DNA of 64,000 nt, taken from positions 3,410,001 through 3,474,000 of the forward strand of contig NW_026267104.1 in NCBI RefSeq assembly GCF_014633365.1, written 5' to 3'. Source of the stretch: Diospyros lotus (Eukaryota > Streptophyta > Magnoliopsida > Ericales > Ebenaceae). Shown piece by piece: positions 12,361 through 24,930 of this stretch. Below the pieces are notes generated by a model that saw only the letters and a program-made list of their open reading frames with translations, ran no database searches and was not told the origin of the DNA. The number at the start of each line of letters is the position of its first letter. Positions within the stretch are counted from its first letter, which is position 1. The position numbers were made by a program, and so were the translations under genes.

Positions 12361-14384
12361 TCCCTCTCTGTGTGTGGTGAAGCTTTTACTTTTAGGTTTC
12401 TCAGTCTAATTAAGTGATTTAAAACTCGAATTCTCTGTTTAAGTTCCATTGTCATGGCCACGGTGCAGATTAGTTGTGTTAGTTTCATGATTGTGGAACG
12501 AAAGATTATAGTTATTTTATTTGGACAGGACATTTTTCTTCCTCCAGCTCCGCATCATCCTTAAATTTATAGCAACGGGCATATTTGCGAAGTATCTTTA
12601 AACTCATTTTCGGTTCTTGAGAAGTTAAGTTGCTGTATATTTCTTTGTGCATTGATTTTGCGGCATATTTGTTAATTCATGGAGCAAAGTGTTCGATGAA
12701 GCACAATTGCTGACTTTCCTCTGTTATCTGTCGAATAAGCGTTGTATTTGCTAGACATAAGTATCCAGGCTTACTATCCCAAGCATTTCACCTGTGTGGA
12801 AGCATGACTAGAGGGATTTGTTTGGTAGAATATATATATATATATATATCTATGTGATGTGAATTTGTATTTGTAGAGCCATAACTTTAACTTTTTCAAA
12901 GAATATGTGATGGGAGAATGGATATGTTTTGCTTTACTGAAATCTTCGTCCAACTTTTCTTTTCTTCTATTTGGTGCCCCTTCTTATCAACTCCAAGCAC
13001 TTGCTGGAAACAGGAAATTGGCCCCCACTTAATCTAAGAGGCTTCATTAATACCTTATACATTGAATCATCTGATTTTGATTCACTAGGCTCCATATGCA
13101 TTCAACTGATTATCTTCTTTTTAAGTCATCCATTCTCGCGTCTCCATGCTCATCATGAGAGATATTTTTATCATTAATACACCTTTGTGTAGTTTAAACT
13201 GTACAAAAAAATATATTAATAATATTATTCATTTTTAAATAGAAAGCGTCTTGTGTCTCCTCACACGATTATTTGACAATAAAAATATCGTAATATTTTC
13301 TTTGATAAATTATTATGATTTCTGTTATGTCAATACGTGCGTGAAAGAATGGGTACAAGTAGCAAAACTCCACCCAACAATGGCCAAGAAAAATTTATAT
13401 TCATCATTGGGTTTGGTGAGGGAGAAACAAAGAGATGGGGAGAAAGAGAAAAGACTCTTTTCTGGTGTCGAGCTGGAGAAAGGGGGAGAGAAATGAGATG
13501 GAATAAATAAAGGGAGATATTTTGATATTTTAAAAACTTTAACCCATGTTACTTACTTAACAGTAAGAGTAGATACTGATATAATTTTTAAAGCTAAAAT
13601 AAATCCTTATAATTGGTAAGGAAGAATTATGGTGCCTTGAATGGTTGAATTAGATAGATAGATAGATAATCAGTACATTTTACCTTAAAATTTCAAATTA
13701 TATTTTTATAAGAAATAATGTTCGCATGTCTTAAGCAAACATGGGTTACAGTGAAAGACCAACCGCAGCAGCAGCAGGAGGTTCCATGACAGGAAGGAAG
13801 GCTAAAAGCCACCGAATGATGTGAATGGCTGCCGTTGTTACTTTTCCTGATGGAAGTGTAGGAAATAGACATATCATATGCTTTTTGCAATAATAATAAT
13901 AATACTTTTGACAGCAGAGACGTCGATTCTGGGCACAGGCGATGGTTTTGGTATCCCCTTCAAATACATTTTTCTTTCTTTTTATTACATAAAAAATAAA
14001 TGAAAACTCTTCACCCTCTCTCTCTCTTGTGAAGGGTTATTGAAACCCATGGTCGATAGGCCTAACATTTACCCAAAAAAAAAATAATAATTAGGGTATA
14101 TATCGTTAAAAAGTAAAGAGACATGCCAACGTTCACACTAAAAAGGGAAACAAAATAAAAATGGCTAAAGATCACATGCAATACGATCTCTTAAAAGAGA
14201 CTCAAAAGTTAAAATCTTCATCCGCGAAAGCAACCCCAAAATGTGAAATTGTGGCCTCTACTATAAAGATACCCCGAACAAGTAAGAAACTTAGACTAAA
14301 AAATAGTATGTATGTGAAATTTAGAGTAATAAATATAAGTAAGAAACTTTGATCGTTTGTTGAAGTTAAATTGAAGCGAAAATT
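12361..14384. other. intergenic, no gene seen
   Basis: AT-rich DNA with simple repeats: (TA)n near 12832-12850, (GATA)n near 13652-13669 and a short AAT run near 13890. No exon that I can support. Confidence 0.5.
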
Positions 14385-14979
14385 AGGCGTGTGAAAAAAA
14401 TCGTCAAATCACGGAAATCACTCGCACCAAATCGGACAATTTTTGAGGGGTGCGATTCAACACGGTTTGAGAAATTCTCAAATCGTGCGGTTTGTGATTT
14501 TTTTGGTTCGATTAAAACCGAATTGGTTAAGTAGTCTATTCATAAAAAATTAAAAATAAATTAAAAATATCTAATAATTTAAAAATTAAAAATATAAGTT
14601 TGCCTGACCATGAATTATATTATAGATTTTTATATTATTTTTATATTATGGACACGTGGTTATGTTGTAGATTTTAAACTTTTAAATTTATATTTTTTAT
14701 TAAATTGTAACTTATTTTACTTTTAAACTCCAATATATATAGGAATTTTAAAACTATAATTTTATGCATTGATTTTTATGTTTTAATTAAAAATTTATTA
14801 ACTAGTAGAGGAAGTATCAAATAAAGTAATAAAGAAGCACCAAACTGCGAAAATCACACCACAAAATGCGGTGTGGTTTGAGCACACCAAACCGTGAGGT
14901 CTAATTTAATGCCAAACCACACATACGGTTTGGCGTATTAAATCTCTCTTAAACTGTCCAAATCGTAACGTGCACGCCT
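14385..14979. mobile_element. probable non-autonomous hAT-like element
   Basis: The left edge AGGCGTGTG and right edge CACGCCT form short inverted ends about 595 bp apart. Internal subterminal words (AAATCG, GTGCGGTTTG / CAAACCGTG, CGGTTTGG) occur in both orientations, as in plant hAT-type elements that start with (T)AGG(G/C)GTG. I could not find a clean 8-bp target duplication, so the exact borders are uncertain. Confidence 0.5.
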
Positions 14980-15423
14980 CTAACGAAAGTGTAAATTGTT
15001 CTTTTATTTTATTTTTAGATATGGTATATATATTATATTTTATTTTTAATATCTAAATGATTTTATTAGTTAATTAAATATTTAAATATTTAAATATATT
15101 TATATTAATATTTAAGTATTATTACTACTAAAATAATAATAATTAAGATTTAAATGAGAGTTATGTCCGGAGGTGGAAGTGAAAAATCAGAATGATTGGG
15201 TTGCAAAAGGGTGGTTTGCAACGTGTATATGTATAGGAGCTGAAACGGTGACCATCTTTTTTCGAATTTGCCTCCTCCTCCACTCCTTAGCTCATCTCTC
15301 TCACTTTACTCCGCAAAATCAGACGATGAAGTTCAGAAGACTTTGAATTTCGAAATAGAAGCCATACCTGAATCCTCTCTCTGCGGTGGGGTGTGGAGTT
15401 TAGTCCAAGCAAGGCGGCCAGGA

Positions 15424-15739
15424 ATGAAGGTAATCTCGTCCTCGAGTTTGCTTCTCTTTCTGAATCTAGTCTGCCTAAATCCTGATTATTGATTAATTTC
15501 CTTCTCCTCGTCTCCATCTCTTTCTGATTCTGATTCTGATTCTGCTTCTGCTTCTGCTTCTGCTTCTGCTTCTGCGTTGTTCCTTCTACTCTTTGCAGAC
15601 AATCAGATTCATGCGCAATCTCTGCATTGCTGCGCTCTTACTCGCTACTGTTCTCTCAGGTTTCTCGTCGGCTCTCGAGGTTAGTTCTCATTCGATTTCG
15701 TCTTCCTCTCTTTCTCGGAACGAGTATATGAAACGTTTA

Positions 15740-15775
<36 letters not shown>

Positions 15776-16365
15776 ATATATATGTGTGTGTGTGTTGTGA
15801 ATCTGTTGATTGTTTTATAACAGGAGGGACAAATATGCGTCTCAAATCAAAATTGCGACGCAGGGCTACACTGTGAGACGTGCGTTGCTAATGGAAACGT
15901 ACGGCCGAGATGTACTCGGATTCAACCGTTGATTCCATCTTTAAAGGTCTCTCGTTTTCCTCTGTTTAGTATGTGTGAATATATATGTACAAGTATCTAT
16001 ATAGGTGGACAGAGTGGAGAAAATCTGATTTTGTGCTTGAACTAATTAGACGAAGGGATTGCCGTTTAATCGGTACTCGTGGCTGACGACGCACAATGCA
16101 TTCGCTCGATTGGGGGAGAGATCGGACACGGGGTCTGTGATTTTGGTTCCGACGAACCAGCAGGACTCCATTACCGATCAGCTCAAGGTAATCTTCATTT
16201 TATCGCCGAAAAGTTGTGCTTCAAGGTCAACTTGGCGGTAGGGAGAATTTTTATTCTTTTGTTGCTTTTCAACTGATGACGAACGAATGAACCTTCATCT
16301 TGACTTCCCGAGAAAACATTCTTGTCGATTTGCTTTAAAATAACACCCCCCCCCCCCCCCCCCCC

Positions 16366-16405
<40 letters not shown>

Positions 16406-19400
16406 AGAGTGTAGACTAATCACTTATGGAAATTGCTCGAATATAAATTAATTGGAGCAATTAAATCAGAAAGATTTGATCAGCGTGATTTTCATACTTT
16501 ATTTTTTCAATCTTTAACATCTTTTTTGCTGGTAGAATCTTAACTTTGTTTAGATATACTTCTTCATATAGCCAATTTAATAAACAATAATCAGAACCCC
16601 TTTGTTAGCCAAAAAAAGAAAAAAAAATAGTAGGAGCTTGTTATAGAAAATTTGTCAAGGAGTGAACTTGAAGGGAGCCTAAAAAAAAAATAATAGGAAA
16701 ATTCGCAAGCTAAGTCACCATGTGCAACTGAGAAGTCTTTGGGTGCAAGCATCTAATTCCTGCTAAATTATTTAAAAGACAAAACTAAACGGGCACTCAA
16801 CTCATGGCTTGTGCTAGCTGCCGTTTGTTCTGGTTGTGCTTTTGTATAAAGTTTTACCGTTTGGTATTCTTTGCAAGTTGCAACTGACTCCCTCTTTGGA
16901 AAATCAAACATAATTAATCCTACATGAGCCGGCGATCTGTTGAAGGCAGGCTCCATGCTGTTCTGTCCCCAAAAAGGACATTTTGCCTCGTATACTTGAG
17001 AAGTGGGATTTTAACATGTGGTTTTTATATTTTTAAAATTTGGGCATGCTTAATTTATAATGTAAGAAATACCTTTCCTAAGACTCGTCGAACATCCCAT
17101 CCGCTGAGGCAGTGGATCATCTTCCTCCCTCGTCAAAAATCCCACTACAATGGACTATAAAATACATTAGCAAATAAATGAAACTTTTTTTTCGATGCAT
17201 AGTAGAATTCTGTTGACGGGCATTTTAACTGGACTTGTTTTTGTTGGGGTGATAATCGGGAAATTGCTAAGAACTTTTCTCCATGGTAGACTAAAACACG
17301 TTTACATTTCCATTGGGAATTATTTACCGGAAAATAGGCATATATTATGAATATGGCATTGCTTTGTATTTTACTTATCCATTTATAAAAATCTATTTTG
17401 ATTTTGTAACATGGTTGTTCTTTTATACAAATATTTCTTGAGCTGATTAACCAATCTCGTTGAATAATGTTATGGCACTGCGTATTGACAACTTTGAATG
17501 ATCTTTTCAGAATGGTGTTAGAGGGTTGATGCTTGATATGTATGACTTTGAGAATGACGTTTGGTTGTGTCACTCCTTTGGTGGGCAATGCTACAACTAC
17601 ACAGCTTTTGTAAGTATTTTAACCTTTTGGAAATGCAATGAATTTGGTTATATAGTGTCATGCACCAAGGTTTAACCTAGGGTTTATAAGGGAATTTGGA
17701 AGAAATCAGGAAAGAGAGAATAGAAAGGACAGAGGAGATCGAGAGGGAGCACAGAACAATTGAGAGGGAAAATTAGAATTCAGTTCATTCAACAACATAA
17801 TCTCCATCCTGAGTAGCCTTTTATAGGCATCAACTAGTAGCTAACTGAAAGCATATTCTAGAATAATAACACCCATGTGCTGCTAATAGAATGGTGTTAA
17901 GAGGGTTGATGCTTGATATGTATGACTTTGAGAATGACGTTTGGTTATGTCACTCCTTTGGTGGGCAATGCTACAACTACACTGCTTTTGTAAGTATTTT
18001 AACTTTTTGGAAATGCAATGAATTTAGTTATATAGTGTCATGCACCAAGGTTTAACCTAGGGTTTGTAAGGGAATTTGGAAGAAATCGGGAAAGAGAGAA
18101 TAGAAAGGACAGAGGAGATCGAGAGGGAGAACAGAACCATTGAGAGGGAAAATTAAAATTCAATTCATTCAACAACATAATCCCCATCCTCCTACAAGTA
18201 GCCTTTATAGGCATTAGCTAGCACATAATTGAAAGCATATTCTAGAATAAGAACACTCATGTGCCGCTAACAGAATTACAAAATATCTCCTAACAAACAA
18301 TTGTAACTCCATTACACTATTGCCCCTCCAATACCCCTAGGGTTGTGACATATAGGTCATTTCAGGATTTTTTTTACTTATATTAATTGTTATAATAAGA
18401 GAGCAAGCCCTCCCGGACTACCTGGTTTATTCGAACAATTTTAGTGAATATATCCAGTAACTTCAGTTCAAGTTCTTAATGGCCATGAAACAGCCAAGTC
18501 AACTCTGCCAAAAAAATTACTTTCGATGTTAACTCTACTTTTACAGAAGCATTTGAATTTAGATGATTAAAAACTGTATTTCATGTCCTCTCCTTCCAGA
18601 TGCTTGGAATTATATTGGTTAGTATTTAGTGTAGTTGACCCCTCAGACTATATAGCTAAATGACTAATAAATTCAAAATCTAATTCACCAGCAACCTGCC
18701 GTGAAAGTTTTGAAGGAGATTCAACTGTTTCTGGAAGCAGACCCCTCAGCAATCATCACCATAATTATTGAAGACTATGTTACATCTCCGAGGGGCCTAA
18801 CCAGGGTGTTTGATGCTGCTGGTCTAAGAAAATTCTGGTTTCCTGTTTCTCGGATGCCAAAAAATGGCGAAGATTGGCCAACGATTGATGATATGGTGAA
18901 GCAAAATCAGCGTTTAGTGGTTTTTACTTCAAAATCTTACAAGGAGGCGTCTGAAGGGATTGCATATGAATGGAGATACCTGGTGGAAAACCAATGTGAG
19001 TTTTACTTATGTTCCTTGCATTAAAACTACAAAGACAGGACGAAGAAACAGTCATTTTGTATTTGTTTTCAAATTGCAGATGGTAATGATGGGATGAAAG
19101 ATGGTTCTTGCCCCAACCGTGCTGAGTCATCTCCTATGAACACAAAAGCAAGGTCTCTTGTCCTTATGAACTACTTCCCTGATGCTCCAGATATAACCCA
19201 AGTTTGCAAGCACAATTCTGCTCCTTTAATTAGTATGATGAAGACTTGCTCTACTGCAGCCGGTAACCGATTGCCCAATTTTATAGCTGTTGATTTCTAC
19301 AAGGTACAGCTAGTTTCTAAACAAACTTCTAGCTAAATCATGCCAGATTTGAAACTTAATGTTTGCCTTAAGTAACCATTGTAGAGAAGCGATGGAGGGG

Positions 19401-19974
19401 GAGCTCCTGAAGCCGTTGATATGGCCAATGGTCATCTAGTTTGTGGGTGCCAGAGTATTGCCTATTGCAAGGTTTGCAACAATACCTCATCCATGATTTT
19501 TGTTTCCTTTTTTTTTTTGTCTTTCGCTGATCATGGCACCTATGAGGCAAGCGAAAGAGAGAAAACAAGACCAAGGAAAACTTTATAAGAAATCCCTAGG
19601 ACATGACAACAGGATATAATGATCATAGAGAAGATTGAAAATCTAGAATTTGTGTGCCAATCCCATTTAGCAGCATGAATGAAGATTTGCTATTGTGATG
19701 GTGGTTGTTTGCCAAACATGAAACGGACAATTTTTTTACAACTATTCCATGGTTTGGAGATATTAATCTGATGCTGGACTGGCATCTGAAGCGTGTTGTC
19801 TATTTAATTTTGGTGCAGGAAAATGCACCTTTTGGAATATGCGACCAACCAGCGGCTGTTGTTACCCCCTCAGCATCAGAGAGCTCCGGGGCGGCTATCT
19901 CTGATTATAAAGCAGTTCAGCTGCAGTGGCTGTTGGGGATAGTTTTAATGGCTATCACGATATGGAATTCATAG
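15424..19974 (+). CDS. PI-PLC X domain-containing protein (PLC-like phosphodiesterase), GPI-anchor type
   Basis: Nine exons: 15424-15429, 15599-15679, 15824-15946, 16050-16187, 17511-17609, 18692-18995, 19080-19303, 19385-19471 and 19819-19974. They join in frame to 405 aa, close to the size of At5g67130-like proteins. The first exon holds only ATG AAG. Starting at the ATG at 15611 is the alternative and keeps the secretion signal ([21 protein letters not shown]). A Cys-rich segment follows ([16 protein letters not shown]), then the PI-PLC X fold with both expected histidines, in WLTTHNAFA (His85) and LCHSFG (His137). RSDGGG and LCGC-like (VCGCQS) motifs come later. A hydrophobic C-terminus after a Ser-rich stretch suggests a GPI anchor, so the protein should face the cell wall. 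It lacks the C2 and EF-hand parts of true plant PI-PLCs, and its substrate is not established. Donor 15947 (GTCTCT) is atypical. Exon 5 is duplicated downstream (see repeat entry). Confidence 0.92.
15747..15772. repeat. (CT)n microsatellite in PLC intron 2
   Basis: A pure CT run within the second intron of the PLC-like gene, followed by TATATATGTGTGTGTG. Confidence 0.85.
16346..16401. repeat. compound (C)23 then (CT)n repeat in PLC intron 4
   Basis: A run of 23 C residues (16346-16368) leads into a CT microsatellite. The complementary strand is a G-run able to form G-quadruplexes. Length is likely to vary and to be error-prone in sequencing. Confidence 0.85.
17511..18268 (+). repeat. tandem duplication of PLC exon 5, flanking intron and part of an LTR
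   Basis: Two copies with a period of about 379 bp: 17511-17889 and 17890-18268. Each holds exon 5, its GTAAGT donor, the start of intron 5 and the first ~230 bp of a TGTCATGCACC LTR. The second exon copy (17890-17989) differs from the first by two silent changes (TTG to TTA, ACA to ACT) and one inserted A (GTTAGAGGG to GTTAAGAGGG) that shifts the frame. The junction reads AGAAT, shared by the exon-5 acceptor edge and the LTR break point. That fits duplication through 5 bp of microhomology. Copy 1 is taken as the working exon because it has a real acceptor (ATCTTTTCAG) and no frameshift. Confidence 0.9.
18036..18350 (+). mobile_element. solo LTR, 315 bp, TATAG target duplication
   Basis: It starts TGTCATGCACC and ends GGGTTGTGACA, so TGTCA/TGACA form perfect inverted ends. 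The 5-bp sequence TATAG flanks both sides (18031-18035 and 18351-18355). It sits in PLC intron 5. A truncated copy of the same LTR at 17658-17889 arose by the exon-5 duplication, not by a second insertion, because it shares the same 5' insertion point. A relative lies at 30264-30561. Confidence 0.85.
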
Positions 19975-22900
19975 CTTATACTCTTTCTTGGCAACACCTC
20001 GGAGAACTAACACAAGGAATGTGCCCATTTCCACTTGTCTATAATGGGTGCCACGTCAAACACGAAGGCAGCTTTTGTTCTAGTTCTTTATTGGTTTGAA
20101 CTACCAGGGATAGAATCAAATGTTGTGGTTGTTGGTTAACGAGGAACATTCTCTTGTTTGTCTAATCAGGTATTTGAGTAGATTAGGAAAAAGGGGCAAA
20201 AGAGCAAAAGAAGAAAAAACCTAATCCTTTAATTTGTAACCCATCTGGAATGGGTTTAGGTGGGTGTCATGTGGTTGAAGTAACAGAAGATCATCAGCTT
20301 GTATTGGTTATTTCTGTTATGATTTTTCTGCTCAGTTCTGTGTTTATTTATATAACTGGGGGAAGTTCTTGTTTGCAATGGCCACCTCACAGATGGATGC
20401 TCTGAAACTATAACATATCTGCATTATTGCACTAAAAGGGTATCTTGCGTCTGAGATAGGGTAGGATAGAGTCGGACAATAGAAAGCAAAGAGACATGGA
20501 CAATGAGGGATTGTCGCACTCGAAAATTTTGAAAAAATATTTTAAACCATATACATAGTAGTACAATACACCAACGTAAAAGTATCACAAAAAGTGTCAT
20601 TTCCAAATATCCAAATAGCATTTTCGTTTGGAGTGCTTCCAGGAAAGCAGTTTTCTAGGACCACTATGGCCTACGCATGTTAAAAAGAACAGAAAACGGA
20701 GAAGAAAAGCTGAAGCTGTCTTTAAGTTTTCAAAAGAAGCCAACTTTAGTTCAGCCAGAGGCTTTTGTTTCCTAGATCACATGAAGCCCAGACCCAATGA
20801 GGGGCTGATGGGCCCGATCATTAACATATTGAGAGAGGGCTTGGAAATTGGATTTTCGATATTACATATTAAGCCCATGGGCTAGAGTTGGGCCTACGGT
20901 ACTGAACTCCAAACCCCAACTGAGGCCACAGAAACTACACATTTCCACAATGATCATCGACCTATAGTTCAGTAACAATCCAGAGGTCTTAAACTAAATG
21001 CAGTCACATGGGCCAAACAAAATATTTTTACTTGTGTACTTTTATGTTTTCTTTTTGAGATTATTTAAATTTTTTATTTTTTCAATTACATACTTAAATC
21101 TATATTTTTAAGACAATTTCATTCTTTTTACTTTGATTTGTTTTTTGTGTGACAATCTTAATATTTTATTGTTTGGATAACACCTCCAAACTTACATTTT
21201 CTATTCAATTAAATCTATATATTTTGAATGAATAGAATATAATGTATATTTTCTATCTTATTTTTTTACATACGAAAGTATATGAATTAAATTAACTCAA
21301 AAATATAAGTCTAAGAGTGTAATTAAAACAATAAAAAGTTCAAGTTATCACACACATTAAAAAAAATAAAATATAAGAATTAAATTAATTAAAAAATTAA
21401 ATTTATAAATATAATAAAAATAACAAAAGATTCTAATGACCAAAAAAAAAAAAAAAAAGCAAAAAAATATGAATTTGTCCTACGAGAACGCATCATCCAT
21501 CCATCCTATCATCACTTAGGGAAACTGAGATTGCAGGGCTCAAGACACCCTTAATATTATCGGATTTAGCATCTCAAGGTTAAATATGCACCTAACCTGC
21601 GGCGAGCCCGACTCAAATCCTCACTGACCCAGCACGCACGCGAACCGACGCAAATTGCTCCCCTTAATTGAGCCAATCCTGTGTTTTAAGATATAAATAA
21701 TAATAATAATCTAATTATTATATGTCATGGCTTGGCTTTGGCTGCTGTTGTAGGCAGTAAGTAGGGGGGAATCCGGCAGCAGCAAGCAATTGTCAATAAG
21801 AGATAGTCATATACATATGATATGGCTAGTGATCTTAAAATATTGCAACATGGTGAAGGCATATTCCAAGCATTTATTAGGATCTCTCCATCTCATTGTA
21901 ACCTAATGTCTACCTCAATAAAGTATTATGGCTGTTCCATTGCCTCCATTTATGATGCCAAGTGCTCCACCAACCCCACACAAAATACAATCTGATTTTA
22001 GTGCAGAATTTTTCTTTTCTTTTCTTTTGTTTTCTTTTCTTTCTGTTGACACACAAAATACAGTGAACACCACTCACACTTTATAAAGTGAACCACTTGA
22101 GTTAATGTAAACAGTTCTTCGCACGTATTTAAGAATTTAGAATATTGTGAGATTGTAGATTTGATTCTACTTTCATGTCAGATTACGCAATTAATTATGT
22201 TTTCTAATAGACTAAATATCTGATTTCGATTGATGACGAACTTGTCCATTCATTAGAATTGTGGAGTAGGTAGACTCTGAGTTTTAAAGATGGTGTCATA
22301 TGTTAGAAGCAAAGGCTGACTGTAATTAGAAGATCTTTTGAATTTCTCACGTTATAAAAAAAAAAAAACTTAATAAAGTGTCTGTACATAAATAAGTTAA
22401 TCACCTCGAAAATGTTACATTTATAAATAATTCTTAAAAATTAACGTGATACATAAAATTTATAATAGTTTTACTCAAAATTAACAGTAATTCATAATAG
22501 TTCTATCGATGAGAAGATTTATTTTTAATTTTGAATGAAACTATTATGAATTTACCAATTTATAAAAAGTATTTGTTAAATTTATTTGTGGGTATATCAT
22601 TTCCATAATAAAAAACAAAACAATAGATCTTAGTGCTATGGAATTAAATTCGTCCATTAAGTTAGTTTTTTTTTTTTTTTGTAAATTTTTTTAATGATAG
22701 TTGTATTTATTCACATGGCATTCATATATGGAGAAAGTAAAAACATATTAAAATGACATTTATATAAATCATGGAGAAAGCAGCAGCTCAGTGGGCATGC
22801 ACTTAGGACTTGTTAGTAGGCCCTAATTAATTAATGATCCTCTAAATCTAACTAAGCCAATGGCCAACTAATCCTAAGATAAAAATATTGTTGTTCAGAT

Positions 22901-23043
22901 GTTCTGTGCAGACAGTGCCTTAGATTCCTTAAAACCTTGAAATTCCTTCCTGTGGCAGAGGCACAGTTTAAGCTAGGGTAGGGCAGTTTGATATTTGGAT
23001 GGTTAACTTTAATGTTTTAAATTAATATTTTAAATATTAATAC
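19975..23043. other. intergenic, PLC 3' UTR then gene-poor DNA
   Basis: The first few hundred bases should carry the 3' UTR of the PLC-like gene. Beyond that the DNA is AT-rich with homopolymers and stops in every frame. The 85-codon frame at 20628-20885 resembles nothing I know. Confidence 0.5.
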
Positions 23044-24340
23044 AGAATGTTAATAAAAATATTAAATACATATGGTACCTCTTTAATAATTAAAAAATAT
23101 AACATTTAGCCATTGATATACAAAACATTAAGATTTCATATATTAATTATTAAAAATTATTATTTTAAGTCATTATTGTGACGAAATATGAGCGCGTATA
23201 TAAACATGACTGTTTCCGTGAATGACACGTCATTTGAATGATCAGTTTATAGTATTTGAATAAATTAATTGATTTTTTGTGCTCTATCAACAATATATAT
23301 ATATATATATATAAAGTGTTTGATTCTTAATGTACAAAGTGTAAAAAAGGATCCTAATGTAATATAGAATGTTAATGAAAATATTCGATACATATGGTGT
23401 CTCTTTAACAATTAAAGATAATAATATTTAGTCCTTGATATTAAAACGTTAAGATTTCATATGTTAATTATTAAAAATTATTGTTTTAAGTCATTATTGT
23501 AATAAAACATTAGTACGTATATAAACGTGACTGTTTCCGTAAATGTCACGCCACGGGAATGATCAGTTGATAGTATTTGAATAGATTGATTGATTTTCTA
23601 TACTCCATCAAAATATATATATATATATATGTTATATGTATTTTCCGTATCACTCCACATGGGCTAGACTCGGTCCGATGGACCGGCCCAATCACCCAAA
23701 GCTAAGAAGGCTTAGACGACCTCACTAAAGAAAGTCCAGCCACCATCGAAATCCGAAACTCGTAAAGTGAGCACCTGGCGAACTCCCGAGAAGCTCCCAG
23801 CGAGCTTTTAGCTATCGACTAACGGGCTTTGGGCAATGCCCTTCAGTTCGCTGGACCATCCAAGTCGTTGGCCTAAAACCTCCAGCTCGCATAAGTGACA
23901 AAGTTGCTGAGAAGTCAGAGATAGGGTCCATTTACTTTATCTGTAACATCCCATGCTCCTCGTAATGGAGATCTCACTCTCGATTTTGTGTAAACGATAA
24001 GGGCTATTTGTCCTCTATTATGTAGTCTTTACATATCTATATATTATCTAAATTGTAAGGAACCCTTAGTACAAATAGGGGTCAGAGGAACAAAAAGAAG
24101 GGGGATACACCGCCATTCTGAGAAAACAATAAGAGTGCGGTCGTAGAGTAGGTATCGTTCTAGCCGAACCACGTGAAAAAATCTTGGTGTCGACTTACGT
24201 CTAAAACCTTTGTATTCTTCTTCTTGGCACTCTGGACTTACTCACCGTGACCCAAGACGAATCGGGGTTGGCTGAAATTGAACGTCGACAATATATATAT
24301 AGTATTTGATTCTTATTGTACAAAAGGTAAAAAATCATCA
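23044..24340. repeat. 321-bp AT-rich tandem repeat split by an LTR insertion
   Basis: Copy 1 runs 23044-23364 and copy 2 starts at 23365, both opening with AGAATGTTAAT(A/G)AAAAT. They share ATACATATGGT, TCATTATTGT, TATATAAAC(A/G)TGACTGTTTCCGT and GAATGATCAGTT. Copy 2 is interrupted at 23630 inside its (TA)n run and resumes at 24291 with ATATATAGTATTTGATTCTTATTGTACAAA, matching the end of copy 1. Confidence 0.82.
23630..24290 (+). mobile_element. solo LTR, 661 bp, inserted in a (TA)n run
   Basis: The insert begins TGTTATATGTATT and ends AACGTCGACA, with TG/CA termini. ATATA lies on both sides, but the target is a TA repeat, so the duplication is weak evidence by itself. The stronger evidence is that the insert cleanly splits copy 2 of the surrounding 321-bp repeat. 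The 3' part (from about 24070) looks like an LTR leader region. No gag, protease or polymerase sequence follows. Confidence 0.75.
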
Positions 24341-24619
24341 TATGTATCATTTAGATTAATTCTATCATATTTTGTGATTAAAGGAGTGGCTTATGTATTA
24401 AGCCTAATAAAATGTTAAAATCAAGCATATAAATAGCAATTTTTAGTTTTCAGCAAACATTATATATCTATATTAAAAAGATATAATAATTACTCAAAGA
24501 ATAACATAACATAATATATGTAAAATTGAGTAGTCACTATATTTCTTGGACCTAAATGACCAAGATGGAGGGATGATAACCTCTGTCTAATCTCACAAGT
24601 CTCCAGAAAATTAAGTTTA

Positions 24620-24930
24620 TTTAGAGTGGACATGAATTTAAAATGGGTATGAATGAAAAAAAAAATGTATAGACTCGCATAAATATCGACATAGCAATAG
24701 GTATAAGTCTCTCGACCGAACCACGAAAAAACTCCCTGTGTCATTTCTATTTTGTTCTTCCTCCTTACATTTGGATTTATCTACTCATTGTGGGCCTACG
24801 AATCACGGTCGGCTGAATTTTAACGTCGACAATTTAGAATGGACATGAATTTAAAATGGGTATGAATGAAAAAAAATAAATATAGACTCGCATAAATATC
24901 AACATAGCAACAGATATAAGTCTCTCCACC
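24620..24930. repeat. 213-bp-period direct repeat enclosing an LTR fragment
   Basis: Two near-identical blocks, 24620-24716 and 24833-24930, both read TTTAGA(G/A)TGGACATGAATTTAAAATG, with shared GACTCGCATAAATATC and ATAAGTCTCTC. Between them, 24717-24832 matches the 3' end of the LTR at 24165-24290 (CGAACCACG, then CGGTCGGCTGA and AACGTCGACAA). It is a truncated second piece of that LTR family. Confidence 0.75.

Noticed and set aside
17890..17989. second exon 5 as a working mutually exclusive exon
   Set aside because: The inserted A shifts the frame and the acceptor lacks a pyrimidine tract, so normal use is unlikely.
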